In this document: piece by piece, positions 1 through 8,711 of the stretch
How positions within the stretch are numbered: the stretch's first letter is position 1
How the letters are laid out: each line of letters starts with the position of its first letter
Assembly (NCBI GenBank): GCA_003251795.1
Contig: QKEI01000017.1
Span: forward strand, 1-38,752
DNA length: 38,752 nt
Source: Candidatus Muproteobacteria bacterium
Lineage (GTDB): Bacteria; Pseudomonadota; Gammaproteobacteria; Acidiferrobacterales; SPGG2
Direction: 5' to 3'
Program-made: the position numbers and the translations under genes
The notes under the pieces: generated by a model
The model's database searches: none
What the model was told of the DNA's origin: nothing
What the model saw: the letters and a program-made list of their open reading frames with translations, nothing else

Positions 1-2
1 GC

Positions 3-443
3 CTACAAGCCCTTAAGCCTAGTGGAACCGCATATGTCGCACGGAGACAGCGCGTCCGTCTGCGCGACCACGGCGATGCGAGCGCCACAACTACCGCATT
101 CGTACAAGCCTGCCGGATATCTTTTCGGCGGAGGCGGTGCGACCTTGGTGACTTTCGGGTCATGGCCGCGGTATTGGCGGCTGCCGCAATTGTCGCACGG
201 CGGCAATTGTCGCGTGGGCTCGGTGAATAACACGCTGTGTCCGCAGCTGGCACACTCGTAGCGCCCGGTCGGATACTCGATGATGGTGCGGGCCGCTTCC
301 GCTTCCGCCCGGGCCTCAGCCAAAGCCTGCATGATCGCCTCGCCCAGTTGTTTTGCCCGGGCTTCAGCGGCCTTGGCCTCCCTCATTGCCTTCATCATCT
401 CGCGGGCGAGTGCCTTGGCCCGCTCTTGCGCCGAAGAAGACAT
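3..443 (-). CDS. Double zinc-ribbon protein with N-terminal helix
   Basis: This is a 146-residue soluble protein whose first ~60 residues are rich in Ala, Glu, Lys and Arg and should form a long helix or coiled coil. It is followed by two copies of a zinc-ribbon unit: YECASCGH...CDNCGS and YECGSCGA...CDICGS. Each has two CxxC pairs about 20 residues apart, as in rubredoxin-like or zinc-ribbon modules that bind Zn or Fe. I chose the ATG at 443 because GAGAG stands upstream of it; the ORF extends further upstream but that part reads as leader. The stop codon lies at 3-5, so the gene is complete. Its function is unknown; binding to a protein or nucleic acid is a guess from the fold. Confidence 0.75.
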   Translation of the reverse strand: MSSSAQERAKALAREMMKAMREAKAAEARAKQLGEAIMQALAEARAEAEAARTIIEYPTGRYECASCGHSVLFTEPTRQLPPCDNCGSRQYRGHDPKVTKVAPPPPKRYPAGLYECGSCGARIAVVAQTDALSPCDICGSTRLKGL

Positions 444-598
444 TTTCTCTCTAAGGACGGGTTGGGGACCTGCGCTGCCTCTTGCCAATCTCGCGTCTCG
501 CCCTTGCTCACGCCACAGGTAGCAGAGATGCCTGCGACAAAAAGCAGGGCTGGCAACGCAATCGCGAGCATTCGGTTTCTAACTGGCTTCGGTCTCAT
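395..598 (-). CDS. Possible small exported protein or lipoprotein
   Basis: The ORF encodes 67 residues with a basic start ([10 protein letters not shown]), a hydrophobic stretch ([16 protein letters not shown]) and a Cys directly after it, which resembles a signal peptide with a loose lipobox. GGAGG lies about 11 bases before the ATG at 598. The last ~49 bases overlap the start of the zinc-ribbon gene in another frame, and the C-terminal residues are low-complexity and basic. It could be a real small lipoprotein, or a leader whose signal-like part is fortuitous. No family is recognised. Confidence 0.3.
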   Translation of the reverse strand: MRPKPVRNRMLAIALPALLFVAGISATCGVSKGETRDWQEAAQVPNPSLERKCLLRRKSGPRHSPAR

Positions 599-666
599 AC
601 TACCTGCCTCCACGTTGGCCATACGTTAGCAACGCCGCTTCGCTTGTCCGGAAAGCGACGCGGCGA

Positions 667-1083
667 TCACTCGTGCACCTCCTCGGTGCGAAAGACGGTC
701 CCGGTAAACGTTGCGATCACGCGTTGGTCCTTCTCGCGAGTGACCCTGATGCGATACGTGGCTAAGCGTTGTGAACGCGTCTCCTCCTCCGCGCTAGCAA
801 CGAGCACGTCGCCTACGCGCGCCGGCGTGGCATAACTGATATGGGCGTCGATGCCTGCCGCCAGCGTGCCGTGCGAGTTCGAGGCTAAGCCAAAGCTACA
901 ATCCGCCAACGAAAACAAGAATCCGCCGTGGCAAGTGCCGTTGAAGTTGAGGTGATGTTCGCCAACGCGCGCACGAACTCGTGCCTGTCCCTCGTTGCTA
1001 TCCACGAGCTCCGCTCCCAGCATATGCATGAAGCGATCTCGTGAGGCTAGGCGCTGTACACGCTCGCTTACACCGTCGGCCAT
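667..1083 (-). CDS. paaI: PaaI-family hotdog acyl-CoA thioesterase
   Basis: This 138-residue hotdog-fold protein matches the PaaI/PaaD type: a helix-leading segment, then NFNGTCHGGFLFSLADCSFG around residues 46-65, followed by NSHG. In PaaI thioesterases the Asp of the LAD segment (here D61) acts in hydrolysis of aryl- or acyl-CoA esters such as hydroxyphenylacetyl-CoA. The length is typical. It is monocistronic here, with no other phenylacetate genes nearby, so the physiological substrate is open; a housekeeping role in clearing CoA esters is possible. The gene is divergent from the MFS transporter at 1308. Confidence 0.85.
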   Translation of the reverse strand: MADGVSERVQRLASRDRFMHMLGAELVDSNEGQARVRARVGEHHLNFNGTCHGGFLFSLADCSFGLASNSHGTLAAGIDAHISYATPARVGDVLVASAEEETRSQRLATYRIRVTREKDQRVIATFTGTVFRTEEVHE

Positions 1084-1307
1084 ATCGTCGCTCCTATATC
1101 CCGCACGGGTACAGTCAGGTCAGTCATATCTGGCGCGGGCGAAATGCTGAGCCCATTTACCATTTCTGCGGGGCGCGCCGCAAGCAGTTCGTGACTGCCG
1201 GCGATAACAGACCCTCCAATCCTATAAGGAACAAGGTAGAATGTGGCGTTTTTCCCTATTACCGCCGGCGCCTCACGCGTAATAAGCCGAGCAGGCACTG
1301 CCACGAG

Positions 1308-2546
1308 ATGCCCACAGAATCGCAAACCGCGCCCCCCGGTTTTTTTCGCATTGCCCTTGTCAGCATGTTGGCGACACAGGTGGCAGCCGCATGCGCGCTT
1401 GCCGCCGTGCCGGTGTTAGCGCCAGCAATGGCGCCCAGCATCGGCGTCGATGCCAGTCTCGTCGGCATTTATTACGGATTGGTATTCGCAGCAGCAACCC
1501 TGGTCTCGGCTTGGAGCGGCTGGCTGATCGAACGTTTTGGGGCGGTGCGCACGAACCAGCTCGCGCTCGCCGGCTCGGGTGCGTCATTACTGATCGCCAG
1601 CGTGGCGACACCGCCGGCGATGGCCCTAACGGCGCTACTCGTCGGTGCCGGCTATGGCCCCAATACACCATCGAGCAGTCAGGTGTTGATACAGGTCACC
1701 CCGCCACACCGACGGGCCCTTAGCTTCTCGTTGAAACAGAGCGGGGCACCAATCGGCGGAGTGATCGCGGGCTTCATGTTACCCGCGATCGTCGTATTGA
1801 CCGGCTGGAAGGTTGCGCTATTCGTCGTGTTTATGCTGGCAGCAACTACCGCAGCTGCCGTGGAGCCGCTACGTCGCCGCTTGGAGCCACAGGCACAGCC
1901 ATCACGCTCTGCGCAACGCAGCTCTGGGCTTGCGTCGATGCGACTCGTGCTCAACGAAAAGCGCCTGCGGCGACTCACGGGAGGCGGCGCGGCACTCATG
2001 GTGGTGCACGCCTGCTTCCAGAGTTTCCTCGTTACCTACCTAGTTCAACACGTGATGCTGTCACTGGCGGTAGCGGGTGCGCTATACGCGAGCACGCAGG
2101 CAGCCGGCGCGCTCGCACGGGTAGCTATCGGCTGGGGCATCGATCGTTTGCGCAATGCGCGCGTGGTGCTAATGGGCATCGCGATTACGGCGCTTGCGAG
2201 TTCGCTCATCGTTGCGACCTTTGCTCCCGCGTGGCCGCTCGTGGCCATCTGGTTAGTGTGCGTATTCGTCGGCATCGGCAGCTCAGGGTGGTACGGCGCT
2301 TTCTTGTCAGAGGTCGCCCGTGCCACTACCGTTGAACGCGCAGGCTTTGCCACCGGAGGCGTGCTTTTTTTTGCTTACGGTGCGCATGTCGCAGCTCCCA
2401 TCATCGCCTCCGTGTTAATCGCAGCGACCGGGAGCTACGTGCTCGTCTTCAGCGCCGTTGCCGTACTGGCTGGTATCGCCGTGGTCAGCTTTGGCAGAAT
2501 TGAGGAAACACAAACCGCGATTTTGCCGCAAGAAAGGGGTGACTAG
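1308..2546 (+). CDS. MFS transporter
   Basis: This is a 412-residue major facilitator superfamily permease with about 12 hydrophobic segments in two halves. The first helices are typical of the family, with GLVFAAATLVSAWSGWLIERFGA near residues 55-75 as the motif-A-like loop and a second copy (RVAIGWGIDRLRNARVV) in the C-half. The substrate cannot be told; the general look recalls CynX/NimT-like or organic anion carriers. The ORF is open far upstream, but the hydrophilic extension from 1041 overlaps the divergent gene, so I prefer the ATG at 1308. No strong ribosome binding site is visible there, so the start is uncertain by some codons. Confidence 0.85.
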   Translation: MPTESQTAPPGFFRIALVSMLATQVAAACALAAVPVLAPAMAPSIGVDASLVGIYYGLVFAAATLVSAWSGWLIERFGAVRTNQLALAGSGASLLIASVATPPAMALTALLVGAGYGPNTPSSSQVLIQVTPPHRRALSFSLKQSGAPIGGVIAGFMLPAIVVLTGWKVALFVVFMLAATTAAAVEPLRRRLEPQAQPSRSAQRSSGLASMRLVLNEKRLRRLTGGGAALMVVHACFQSFLVTYLVQHVMLSLAVAGALYASTQAAGALARVAIGWGIDRLRNARVVLMGIAITALASSLIVATFAPAWPLVAIWLVCVFVGIGSSGWYGAFLSEVARATTVERAGFATGGVLFFAYGAHVAAPIIASVLIAATGSYVLVFSAVAVLAGIAVVSFGRIEETQTAILPQERGD

Positions 2547-2616
2547 CGCTGATGCCAAATTGGGCGTACCCTAATCTGCGGGTTTTCATTTAGACGCACT
2601 AATCGGAGGCTTTAGC

Positions 2617-2808
2617 ATGACATCGAAGAGGATTTTGGGGGTTGCCCTGGCCAGCGTTGCCGCTGGCTTTCTGACGATCGCCGCGCCCACTTTTGCCGGA
2701 TGTGGTGTCGATCATAAGGCCACTGAAAACGAAGGCAGCAAACCGATAACAGCCGAAAAGGGCAAACCTGCTCCAACGGTCGAGACCGCCACTAAAGATA
2801 AGAGCTAG
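2617..2808 (+). CDS. Small secreted protein, unknown function
   Basis: This 63-residue protein has a clear signal peptide (MTSKRILGVALASVAAGFLT...PTFA) followed by a Cys in GCGVDHK and a charged, Lys/Glu/Thr-rich tail. Cleavage after FA, or lipidation at the second Cys-like site, is possible, but the lipobox is weak. GGAGG lies 9 bases before the ATG, and a strong intrinsic terminator follows 30 bases after the stop, so it appears to be a genuine short gene transcribed alone. No family is recognised. Confidence 0.65.
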   Translation: MTSKRILGVALASVAAGFLTIAAPTFAGCGVDHKATENEGSKPITAEKGKPAPTVETATKDKS

Positions 2809-2840
2809 AACCAAGCTCCACCGTCTCGATTAGTATTTGA

Positions 2841-2880
2841 AACCCTCCCCGGGCACGCAGATGCTCGGGGAGGGTTTTTG
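2841..2880 (+). terminator. Rho-independent terminator
   Basis: The arms AACCCTCCCCG (2841-2851) and CGGGGAGGGTT (2866-2876) pair perfectly over 11 bases around a 14-base loop and are followed by a T run. It should end transcription of the small secreted protein gene before the exported reductase gene at 2944. Confidence 0.9.
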
Positions 2881-2943
2881 CATATAGGTGGTTCGGTCAC
2901 AATCGCGACCGCTACACACAGCTTTCTGGCGAGGAGATCTGTT

Positions 2944-3690
2944 ATGCACAGGGATGACCTCATCAAGACACAACGTCGCACCTTTTTGCGCACAGCCCTG
3001 GCCGGCTTTGCGCTGGCAGCGCTGCCGCGCGGCGCACGCAGTGCCGACATGACCAGCGCGGATCTCAAGATTGGTATCATCGGTGCCGGTCGCATCGGTG
3101 GTGCACTGGGCGAGCTTTGGGTGCAGGCTGGCTACCAGGTGTTATTGTCGTCTCGTCATCCCGAGCGTCTCAAACCACTCGCTGCGCGTCTCGGGCCGAA
3201 GGCGCATGCCGGCACACCCCGCGAGGCGGCGGCATTCGGTAATGTGATATTGATATCCGTGCCGTATGGCGCGCTGCCGCAAGTAGGTCGTGACTACGCC
3301 GCCGAGCTCAAGGGTAAGGTAGTGCTGGAAACGGGCAATCCCTTCCCCGGACGTGATGGTGACATGGCGATCGCCGCGCGTGCCAAGAGCACGGGCGTCG
3401 CCTCTGCCGAGTTTCTGCCCGGTGTCAGGTTGGTCCGCGCTTTCAATACCATACCGCACTACGCGCTGCTGAGCGAAGCACACCGCGCGGGCGAACGCAT
3501 CGGGGTGCCGCTCGCGAGCGACGACGAAGCCGCGCTCAAGATCGCCGCACGCCTGGTACAGGACGCCGGCTTCGAGCCAGTTGTGGTCGGCGGACTGGCC
3601 CGCGCCAAAGAGTTTGATGTGGGCACTGCAGTGTTCGGCCAAGCACTGACGGCACGCGAGCTGCGTCACGCGCTCGGACTTGCGGGTTAA
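2944..3690 (+). CDS. Tat-exported F420-reductase-like Rossmann protein
   Basis: This 248-residue protein carries a twin-arginine signal (QRRTFLRTALAGFALAALP) ending near ARSA, then a Rossmann domain of the NADP oxidoreductase/F420-dependent family, with the dinucleotide motif GIIGAGRIGGALG and SSRHPERL, an NADP-type discriminating segment. Family members reduce NADP+ with F420H2 or act as 6-phosphogluconate-dehydrogenase-like N-domains. AGGAG precedes the ATG at 2944. The export signal is the odd point: these enzymes normally need cytosolic NADP(H), so the protein may be exported pre-loaded with cofactor or may have a different role. F420 use is not implied by the sequence alone. Confidence 0.8.
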   Translation: MHRDDLIKTQRRTFLRTALAGFALAALPRGARSADMTSADLKIGIIGAGRIGGALGELWVQAGYQVLLSSRHPERLKPLAARLGPKAHAGTPREAAAFGNVILISVPYGALPQVGRDYAAELKGKVVLETGNPFPGRDGDMAIAARAKSTGVASAEFLPGVRLVRAFNTIPHYALLSEAHRAGERIGVPLASDDEAALKIAARLVQDAGFEPVVVGGLARAKEFDVGTAVFGQALTARELRHALGLAG

Positions 3691-3713
3691 GGGAGAGACG
3701 CGCGTAGCGCTTG

Positions 3714-4649
3714 CTACTCAGGGAGCACGGCGCCGGTCTGCTGTGTAATCAAGCCATAGTGTTCAATACGCCGGTGTGCCGCGAAGTTGAACACACTCTG
3801 CTTTCCGAAGGCGCACTTGTCGAGATCGCAGGTCGCGACGACGAGCTCGTCTTCGAGTGTATGCGCCTCGGCAACAATCTCGCCCGTGGGTGCAACAATG
3901 GCGCTGCCACCCATCAGCTCGTGCCCATCCTCTCGTCCCGCCTTGGCGACGCCGACCACCCAGGAGCTATTCTGGTAAGCGCCTGCCTGCATTGAAAGCC
4001 GATTGTGGAACGCACGCAACTGCGGTGGCTCGTCGGATTGCGAGTTCGTGGTGGGCGTGTTGTAGCCGAGCACGACCATCTCAACGCCCTGCAGCCCCAT
4101 GACCCGGAACGTTTCCGGCCAACGACGGTCGTTGCAGATGCACATGCCCATGATGCCACCCAGCATCCGCCACACGCGAAAGCCAAGATTGCCGACCTCG
4201 AAATACCTTTTTTCTAGATGCTGGAACTTACGCTTCGGGTCGAACTGCGCATGCCCCGGGAGGTGAACCTTGCGGTACTTGCCGACGATCGTGCCTGATG
4301 GGTCGACCAGGATAGCAGTGTTGTAGCGGTGGACCGCCCCTTGCTCTTCGACCTTCTCCGCGTAGCCGAGGTGGAACCCCATGCCGTAGCGCTTTGCCGC
4401 CCCGAATAATGGTTGGGTCTCTACACTGGGCATAGAGGACTCGAACCATGTATCCGCCTCTGCCGTGTCCTCGAAGTACCAGCGCGGGAAAAACGTGGTC
4501 AGCGCGAGCTCGGGAAAGACCACCAGGTTGCAGTCCTGCACATGTGCCTTTTGCATCAGCACCAACATGCGTTCGACCACACTCGAGCGGCTATCGGCCC
4601 GTTGAATCGGTCCAAGCTGCGCCGCCCCCACCTTTACTAGCCGTGCCAT
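3714..4649 (-). CDS. Nitrilase-superfamily amidohydrolase, N-carbamoyl-D-amino acid hydrolase-like
   Basis: This is a 311-residue carbon-nitrogen hydrolase. The Glu-Lys-Cys triad is visible at E47 (VVFPELALTTFFPRW), K127 (KYRKVHLPG) and C172 (GMCICNDRRWPE), the same positions described for N-carbamoyl-D-amino acid hydrolases, and TTFFPRW is characteristic of that subgroup. The reaction would be hydrolysis of an N-carbamoyl group to a free amino acid, CO2 and ammonia. No hydantoinase is in the window, so the natural substrate may be another carbamoyl or amide compound. It is the last gene of a minus-strand set that begins with the cyclase-family gene, starting 19 bases after the preceding stop. 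Confidence 0.85.
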   Translation of the reverse strand: MARLVKVGAAQLGPIQRADSRSSVVERMLVLMQKAHVQDCNLVVFPELALTTFFPRWYFEDTAEADTWFESSMPSVETQPLFGAAKRYGMGFHLGYAEKVEEQGAVHRYNTAILVDPSGTIVGKYRKVHLPGHAQFDPKRKFQHLEKRYFEVGNLGFRVWRMLGGIMGMCICNDRRWPETFRVMGLQGVEMVVLGYNTPTTNSQSDEPPQLRAFHNRLSMQAGAYQNSSWVVGVAKAGREDGHELMGGSAIVAPTGEIVAEAHTLEDELVVATCDLDKCAFGKQSVFNFAAHRRIEHYGLITQQTGAVLPE

Positions 4650-4668
4650 TTGAAGTTCCTATCGCAGA

Positions 4669-5073
4669 TTAGCGGTGGGTCGAACCCGCCGTTGTTGAGA
4701 GCGTGTGCGGGGCACCCCCGCCGCCATGCGCTGACCTTGCCGCACCATCGGCCGTTTGGCAGCGAAGCGTGATGCCAAAGACCCCCTCGCGCGTGCCGTT
4801 ACCGCCGCACAGGCTCGCGCATCCCTGCAAGCAGAGCAGTACCGCCACACAAACACCCAGACGATGCAGGTCCATCGACAACGGCTGCGCCCGCGGTACG
4901 GAAACGAACACCGTGACCCTGCGGCGGTCCGCCGATACCCGGCATCCGAGCGCGCGCGTGAGCGTAGCGACATTGTCGGCATCGCATGCACCTACATTGA
5001 TGGCAACACCGCGCTCGATAAAGGCGGCATGCGCTTCATCGAGCAACGTCGCACCACTTGGTTTTGTGGTCAT
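4669..5073 (-). CDS. Hypothetical protein, N-terminus like PNPOx-type split barrel
   Basis: This ORF of 134 residues lies between the cyclase and the nitrilase. Residues ~1-60 (GVAINVGACDADNVATLTRA, then GCRVSADRRRVTVFV) read like the first strands of pyridoxamine-phosphate-oxidase-like flavin-binding proteins. The second half is Gly/Cys-rich, ends in low-complexity sequence and does not fit that fold well, which suggests decay or an old frameshift. I chose the ATG at 5073 as the first start after the upstream stop that keeps the barrel start; the ORF is open further upstream. Treat it as a hypothetical or partly degenerate gene. Confidence 0.45.
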   Translation of the reverse strand: MTTKPSGATLLDEAHAAFIERGVAINVGACDADNVATLTRALGCRVSADRRRVTVFVSVPRAQPLSMDLHRLGVCVAVLLCLQGCASLCGGNGTREGVFGITLRCQTADGAARSAHGGGGAPHTLSTTAGSTHR

Positions 5074-5140
5074 CGTAAAGAAAGTTACGCCGGTTGCCGG
5101 CACCTTGCCAAGCACCCGCCGTGAAACATCGCCTCTGCGC

Positions 5141-6160
5141 TCATACGGTAGCAATGGCGTTGGCTGGAGAACCTACTGCACCGGGCAGATACAGCGGCGG
5201 CGCTGTCAGCAGAAAATAATGGCGGCCACGCGCCCTCAGCCAGCGTGCGAGCTCCGTGAGGTACCACAATTCCCCGAGATGGACCCCGAGCTTGAACAGG
5301 CACAACTCGTGAATACCGAGCAGCGGCCCACGCTCTCCGCCCGGCGGCGGGCCTTCGTGCTCGAACTCCACGGCACGGTTGTCGGCGATCAACGCCACGA
5401 CGCCACTGTCCGTGATCCACTGCTTCAGTCGTTCGTCACGCCCGTCCAAGCCTGCACAACTGCCAGCAAACGCCGCCGGATCGCTCACCTCGGGGTCCTC
5501 TAGTAACCGCTGCGCAAAACCCGTATGCAAGCACAGCAAATCGCCTTCATCGATGTCGACGCCGTCATTGTCCAACACATGCATCAGCTCATCGTAGCCG
5601 ACAACCTTACGCGCATTTCCGAAATGCGCGTGCAAGTCGACCATTACGCCGCGACCCTGCATGCATGCCTTGGCCATGTGCTCAATGCCGAGCTTGTGCG
5701 CGCCGACGGAGCCGAAACGCGGTTCACCGGTGTCCGTGCTAACTACCTGGTGACCGTTGTAGTAGACAGGCTCAGGCTCGCCGTCGTCGTCGGCGTCGAA
5801 CATGGCACCCATATGGGCAAAGCTGTCCCATTGGGTCGAGTGTTGCATATAGAGCGTGACAGCTTCGTCGCAATTGACCTCGGTGCGCCACCGGTCGATC
5901 TTGCAAAGCGGCAGGTTGAAAGCGACATGACCGCCGCGGATCACCGCTTTGAACTCGGGCGGCCGGCGTCTCGTGTTTAAGGCGCTGGTCGCGGGGATAT
6001 CCAGCGGCAGACTCAGGCAAAAGCGCAGTCCTTCCTTCACCTCCTTGACCGCCTTCAATGTGTTCTGCGGTGTCAACAAGTTAACCCTGCCGAGCTGGTC
6101 ATCGGCTCCAAAGTTTCCCCACGTAGACCCCCGGGGTCGTTGTTTCCATCTTTGTGACAT
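5141..6160 (-). CDS. Cyclase-family (kynurenine formamidase-like) metal hydrolase
   Basis: This 339-residue protein belongs to the cyclase family (PF04199), which includes bacterial kynurenine formamidase and polyketide or isatin hydrolases. The metal motif appears as HSTQWDSFAH (residues 107-116), the TQWD variant seen in the larger, ~300-340-residue members. LHTGF and the late GIHELCLFKLGV are other conserved positions. It heads a three-gene minus-strand set with the split-barrel-like ORF and the nitrilase, so hydrolysis of an amide or lactone ring followed by decarbamoylation would be coherent, but the pathway is not identified. Confidence 0.85.
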   Translation of the reverse strand: MSQRWKQRPRGSTWGNFGADDQLGRVNLLTPQNTLKAVKEVKEGLRFCLSLPLDIPATSALNTRRRPPEFKAVIRGGHVAFNLPLCKIDRWRTEVNCDEAVTLYMQHSTQWDSFAHMGAMFDADDDGEPEPVYYNGHQVVSTDTGEPRFGSVGAHKLGIEHMAKACMQGRGVMVDLHAHFGNARKVVGYDELMHVLDNDGVDIDEGDLLCLHTGFAQRLLEDPEVSDPAAFAGSCAGLDGRDERLKQWITDSGVVALIADNRAVEFEHEGPPPGGERGPLLGIHELCLFKLGVHLGELWYLTELARWLRARGRHYFLLTAPPLYLPGAVGSPANAIATV

Positions 6161-6326
6161 GGCTCTCTCTAGATAGCGTCGATTTGACTTTCACTACGGT
6201 GCGCCGGTCACCCAGAAAACGTTATTACCACAAAGACGCCCGCTTTTCTGCACTATAGACTGCCAAAGAAACAGGCACCGCTGCCACGGTGAAGGGTCAT
6301 CAGGGGTTAGGCGACCTGGAATTGAG

Positions 6327-6372
6327 CCGACCTGTCGAACCCGGTGGTGGTTACCCCACGCCCTCAGGTCGG
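6327..6372. repeat. Inverted repeat downstream of the 750-residue gene
   Basis: CCGACCTG (6327-6334) and CAGGTCGG (6365-6372) are perfect inverted arms around a 30-base centre that can partly pair. They lie 27 bases after the stop at 6399 of the kor-cluster last gene. There is no T run on the far side, so this could be an mRNA-stabilising hairpin or a weak terminator for the long operon. The rest of the 6161-6398 gap shows nothing else I can support. Confidence 0.4.
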
Positions 6373-6398
6373 ATGACCCGAGTCCGCTCAGCTGCGCG

Positions 6399-8651
6399 TT
6401 AGCGAAAAGGTTCCGCGCGCTTGATAAGCTCGTCCAGGTTTGGCTCGTTGGGGTTTCTCGGTTTGCCGGGATGAATGATCGCTACCTGGCAGCTCTCAGC
6501 CGCTTCTACCAGCTGCCGGTAGGTTCCGGCGTCGGGGTCGGCGATGTAGGCCTGTTTGTTGTCGTCATAGGCAAACATCCTGTTGTTTATCTGGGTACAT
6601 TCATCGCAGGTCGTGCAGCGAGGTGTTTCGATATACGGTTCGTCTGTTGGTGCTTCGGCCGCCGCTTCGGGCTGGGCTAGCGACGTCTCTGTCGGTGCGC
6701 TCGGCGCCTGTTCAACGTTTGGCGCCTTCACCTCTGGCTCGGCGCGAGCTTTCAGTGCTGCTACCTCACGCTCCATCTGCTGCTGCCACAACTCCTTTTC
6801 TTGGGCCAGCAACCTTTGCGCATGTGAGCTGTTGATTCCCCCCAATTCCTGCAAACTGCGCCACAACTCTGCACAACGGCGCGCCGCACCGATCAATCCA
6901 TCATCAACCGCAAGTTTCTGAAGCGCATTGTCGCCGTCGACCATCGGAATATAAGGGACCTTATCAGTGCGAGCATCACTATCGGCTACCGGCAACCCTG
7001 CCAGCGGAATCAGGTTTTCATGCCATTGATCCCGTGGCACCTTTGCGAAGCACCCGCTGTAGCGTTTGTCGCAGGCGACGAAATCGGCGAAGGTGAAATT
7101 GAGATCCTCCGAGATTCTCTGATGCTCTTGGTCTTCGTAGTCCAGACGATAGGCCGGCCAGGCAAGCTGTGCCTGCGGATTCGCATCAATAGAGAATCGC
7201 GATGCCAGATCAGGTCCCGCTGCCGGGTCGTACGTGAATGCCGGAAAGGCGCGCGATTCCGTGGCGGCGGCGGCCACGAGATAAGGAGGGATATGGACCG
7301 CACTCGCGCAGGCGCCCGAGTAGACACTGAACAGGGCTGGCCCGTCATACTGAAGGCCTCGAACGACCTGCTTGCGCATCGGATAAAGGTGTGAGCTACT
7401 CGCCTGCAACACGAAGGCGCTATGCAGACCAACGGCTGTGGTCGCGACCTGCGAAGCTCTCTTTCCAAAGGAGAACTTGCCGCGCGCTATCGGCAAGTCC
7501 TCGAGGATGTCGTCGCTCTGGAGCAAGACTTTGATCGGCAAACCCGAGGACAAGGTCTCGATGAGTTGCGTTCGCTCGCTGGCATTGAATCCGTCATCAC
7601 GCATACAAATGAGATACGATGGAAACAAGGCCACGTCCTCTGGCCTGAGCGAGTTCTGGTCGAAGAGGTCAAAAAACGAATCGTGCGCGGACTCCCGGTA
7701 ACGGTTTTCGAGCTCGAGCTCGGCGATGGTAATGGCTTTGACAAGCTCGACCATTTCCGGCAGCCGCTGCTCGAAAGCAGCGAGCGCCCGCGTGCAGCTT
7801 TCAAAGATAAAGCTATGCGACTTCGCGCCGCTAGTGTGCTTTGCATCTGCAAGTGTCGGCGCGAAAAAGCGTTGTGACTTTAGTGTCGTAAGCACACCGT
7901 CGATGCGTTGGCGGCGTTTTCTTGGCAGCGTGTCCTTGCGAGAGGATGCTCCCAGCAGTTGCGACATTGCCTCGAAATCGAAGGCGTTTTCGTACGCGGT
8001 ACCGACCGAATGCTTCAGCCTCTCTGGCTTGCGCGCATCCTCGGACTTCATGAAATCAACCTTCAAAATTTCAGACAGTCCCAAGATGATTCTATCGACC
8101 CTATTGCGAAAGCGTCGCGCCTTGTCGCTTTCAACCGTATCCCACACATGCTTTAGCAGCTCCGCCGGCGTTTCCCCATTGCAGTCGATGACTTCGCCGT
8201 CGAGTGCCAACACCGTACGCGCGCGCGTCAAACTGTCCTCCAGCGCAGCTCGTCCGCCGCCATCGGTCCGCGCGAGCAAATTGCTTTGCGCCAGCTCCCA
8301 GAGCCGCGAAAGCGACCCGTTCGTGCCCGCCATTGCTAGTGCTCGTATCTCGCGCTCGAGCGCGAGCACGTGCTTCCTGACCCGTTCACCCTCTATACCG
8401 TCTGGAGCGATCTGCTGCAGGAGACTGTCGACGATGCCAGACAGGGATTGGACAATTTCGCCGCCAATATCGCCCCGGCTCAAAACCAGGGGGTAATCGT
8501 AGCGAAGCTTCGCAAGCTCCTTGTATCGAGCGAGCATCGCCGGATGAAGGTCCAACATTACGGACTCATCGCGACTATCGGCAGCGCGCCTTACAGCTTG
8601 GTCGGAGACCGTGGGATCTAAAAGGTTAGCGCTCATGGCATCGTCACACAT
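6399..8651 (-). CDS. NifJ C-domain-like protein with terminal ferredoxin-like domain
   Basis: This 750-residue protein is last in the nfn-kor operon, starting 60 bases after korB. Residues ~1-330 are helical and unrecognised. From about 430 to 560 the segment QYDGPALFSVYSGACASA, then AAAATESRAFPAFTYDP, recalls the C-terminal domain of NifJ-type pyruvate:ferredoxin oxidoreductases. After an Ala/Pro/Glu-rich linker (~640-675) comes a ferredoxin-like end with Cys at 679, 682, 685 (CTTCDEC) and 721 (ESCQVAIIHPGKP). It has no pyruvate/TPP catalytic domains of its own. I infer that it is an electron-transfer or scaffold partner of KorAB and the Nfn-like pair. The start could be the ATG at 8651 or at 8636; neither has a strong ribosome site. 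Confidence 0.7.
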   Translation of the reverse strand: MCDDAMSANLLDPTVSDQAVRRAADSRDESVMLDLHPAMLARYKELAKLRYDYPLVLSRGDIGGEIVQSLSGIVDSLLQQIAPDGIEGERVRKHVLALEREIRALAMAGTNGSLSRLWELAQSNLLARTDGGGRAALEDSLTRARTVLALDGEVIDCNGETPAELLKHVWDTVESDKARRFRNRVDRIILGLSEILKVDFMKSEDARKPERLKHSVGTAYENAFDFEAMSQLLGASSRKDTLPRKRRQRIDGVLTTLKSQRFFAPTLADAKHTSGAKSHSFIFESCTRALAAFEQRLPEMVELVKAITIAELELENRYRESAHDSFFDLFDQNSLRPEDVALFPSYLICMRDDGFNASERTQLIETLSSGLPIKVLLQSDDILEDLPIARGKFSFGKRASQVATTAVGLHSAFVLQASSSHLYPMRKQVVRGLQYDGPALFSVYSGACASAVHIPPYLVAAAATESRAFPAFTYDPAAGPDLASRFSIDANPQAQLAWPAYRLDYEDQEHQRISEDLNFTFADFVACDKRYSGCFAKVPRDQWHENLIPLAGLPVADSDARTDKVPYIPMVDGDNALQKLAVDDGLIGAARRCAELWRSLQELGGINSSHAQRLLAQEKELWQQQMEREVAALKARAEPEVKAPNVEQAPSAPTETSLAQPEAAAEAPTDEPYIETPRCTTCDECTQINNRMFAYDDNKQAYIADPDAGTYRQLVEAAESCQVAIIHPGKPRNPNEPNLDELIKRAEPFR

Positions 8652-8711
8652 GCTCTTTATGGCTCACCCTGCAGAGCGCGCACATCCTTCGGGCAACGTT
8701 GCGGGCGGTAC

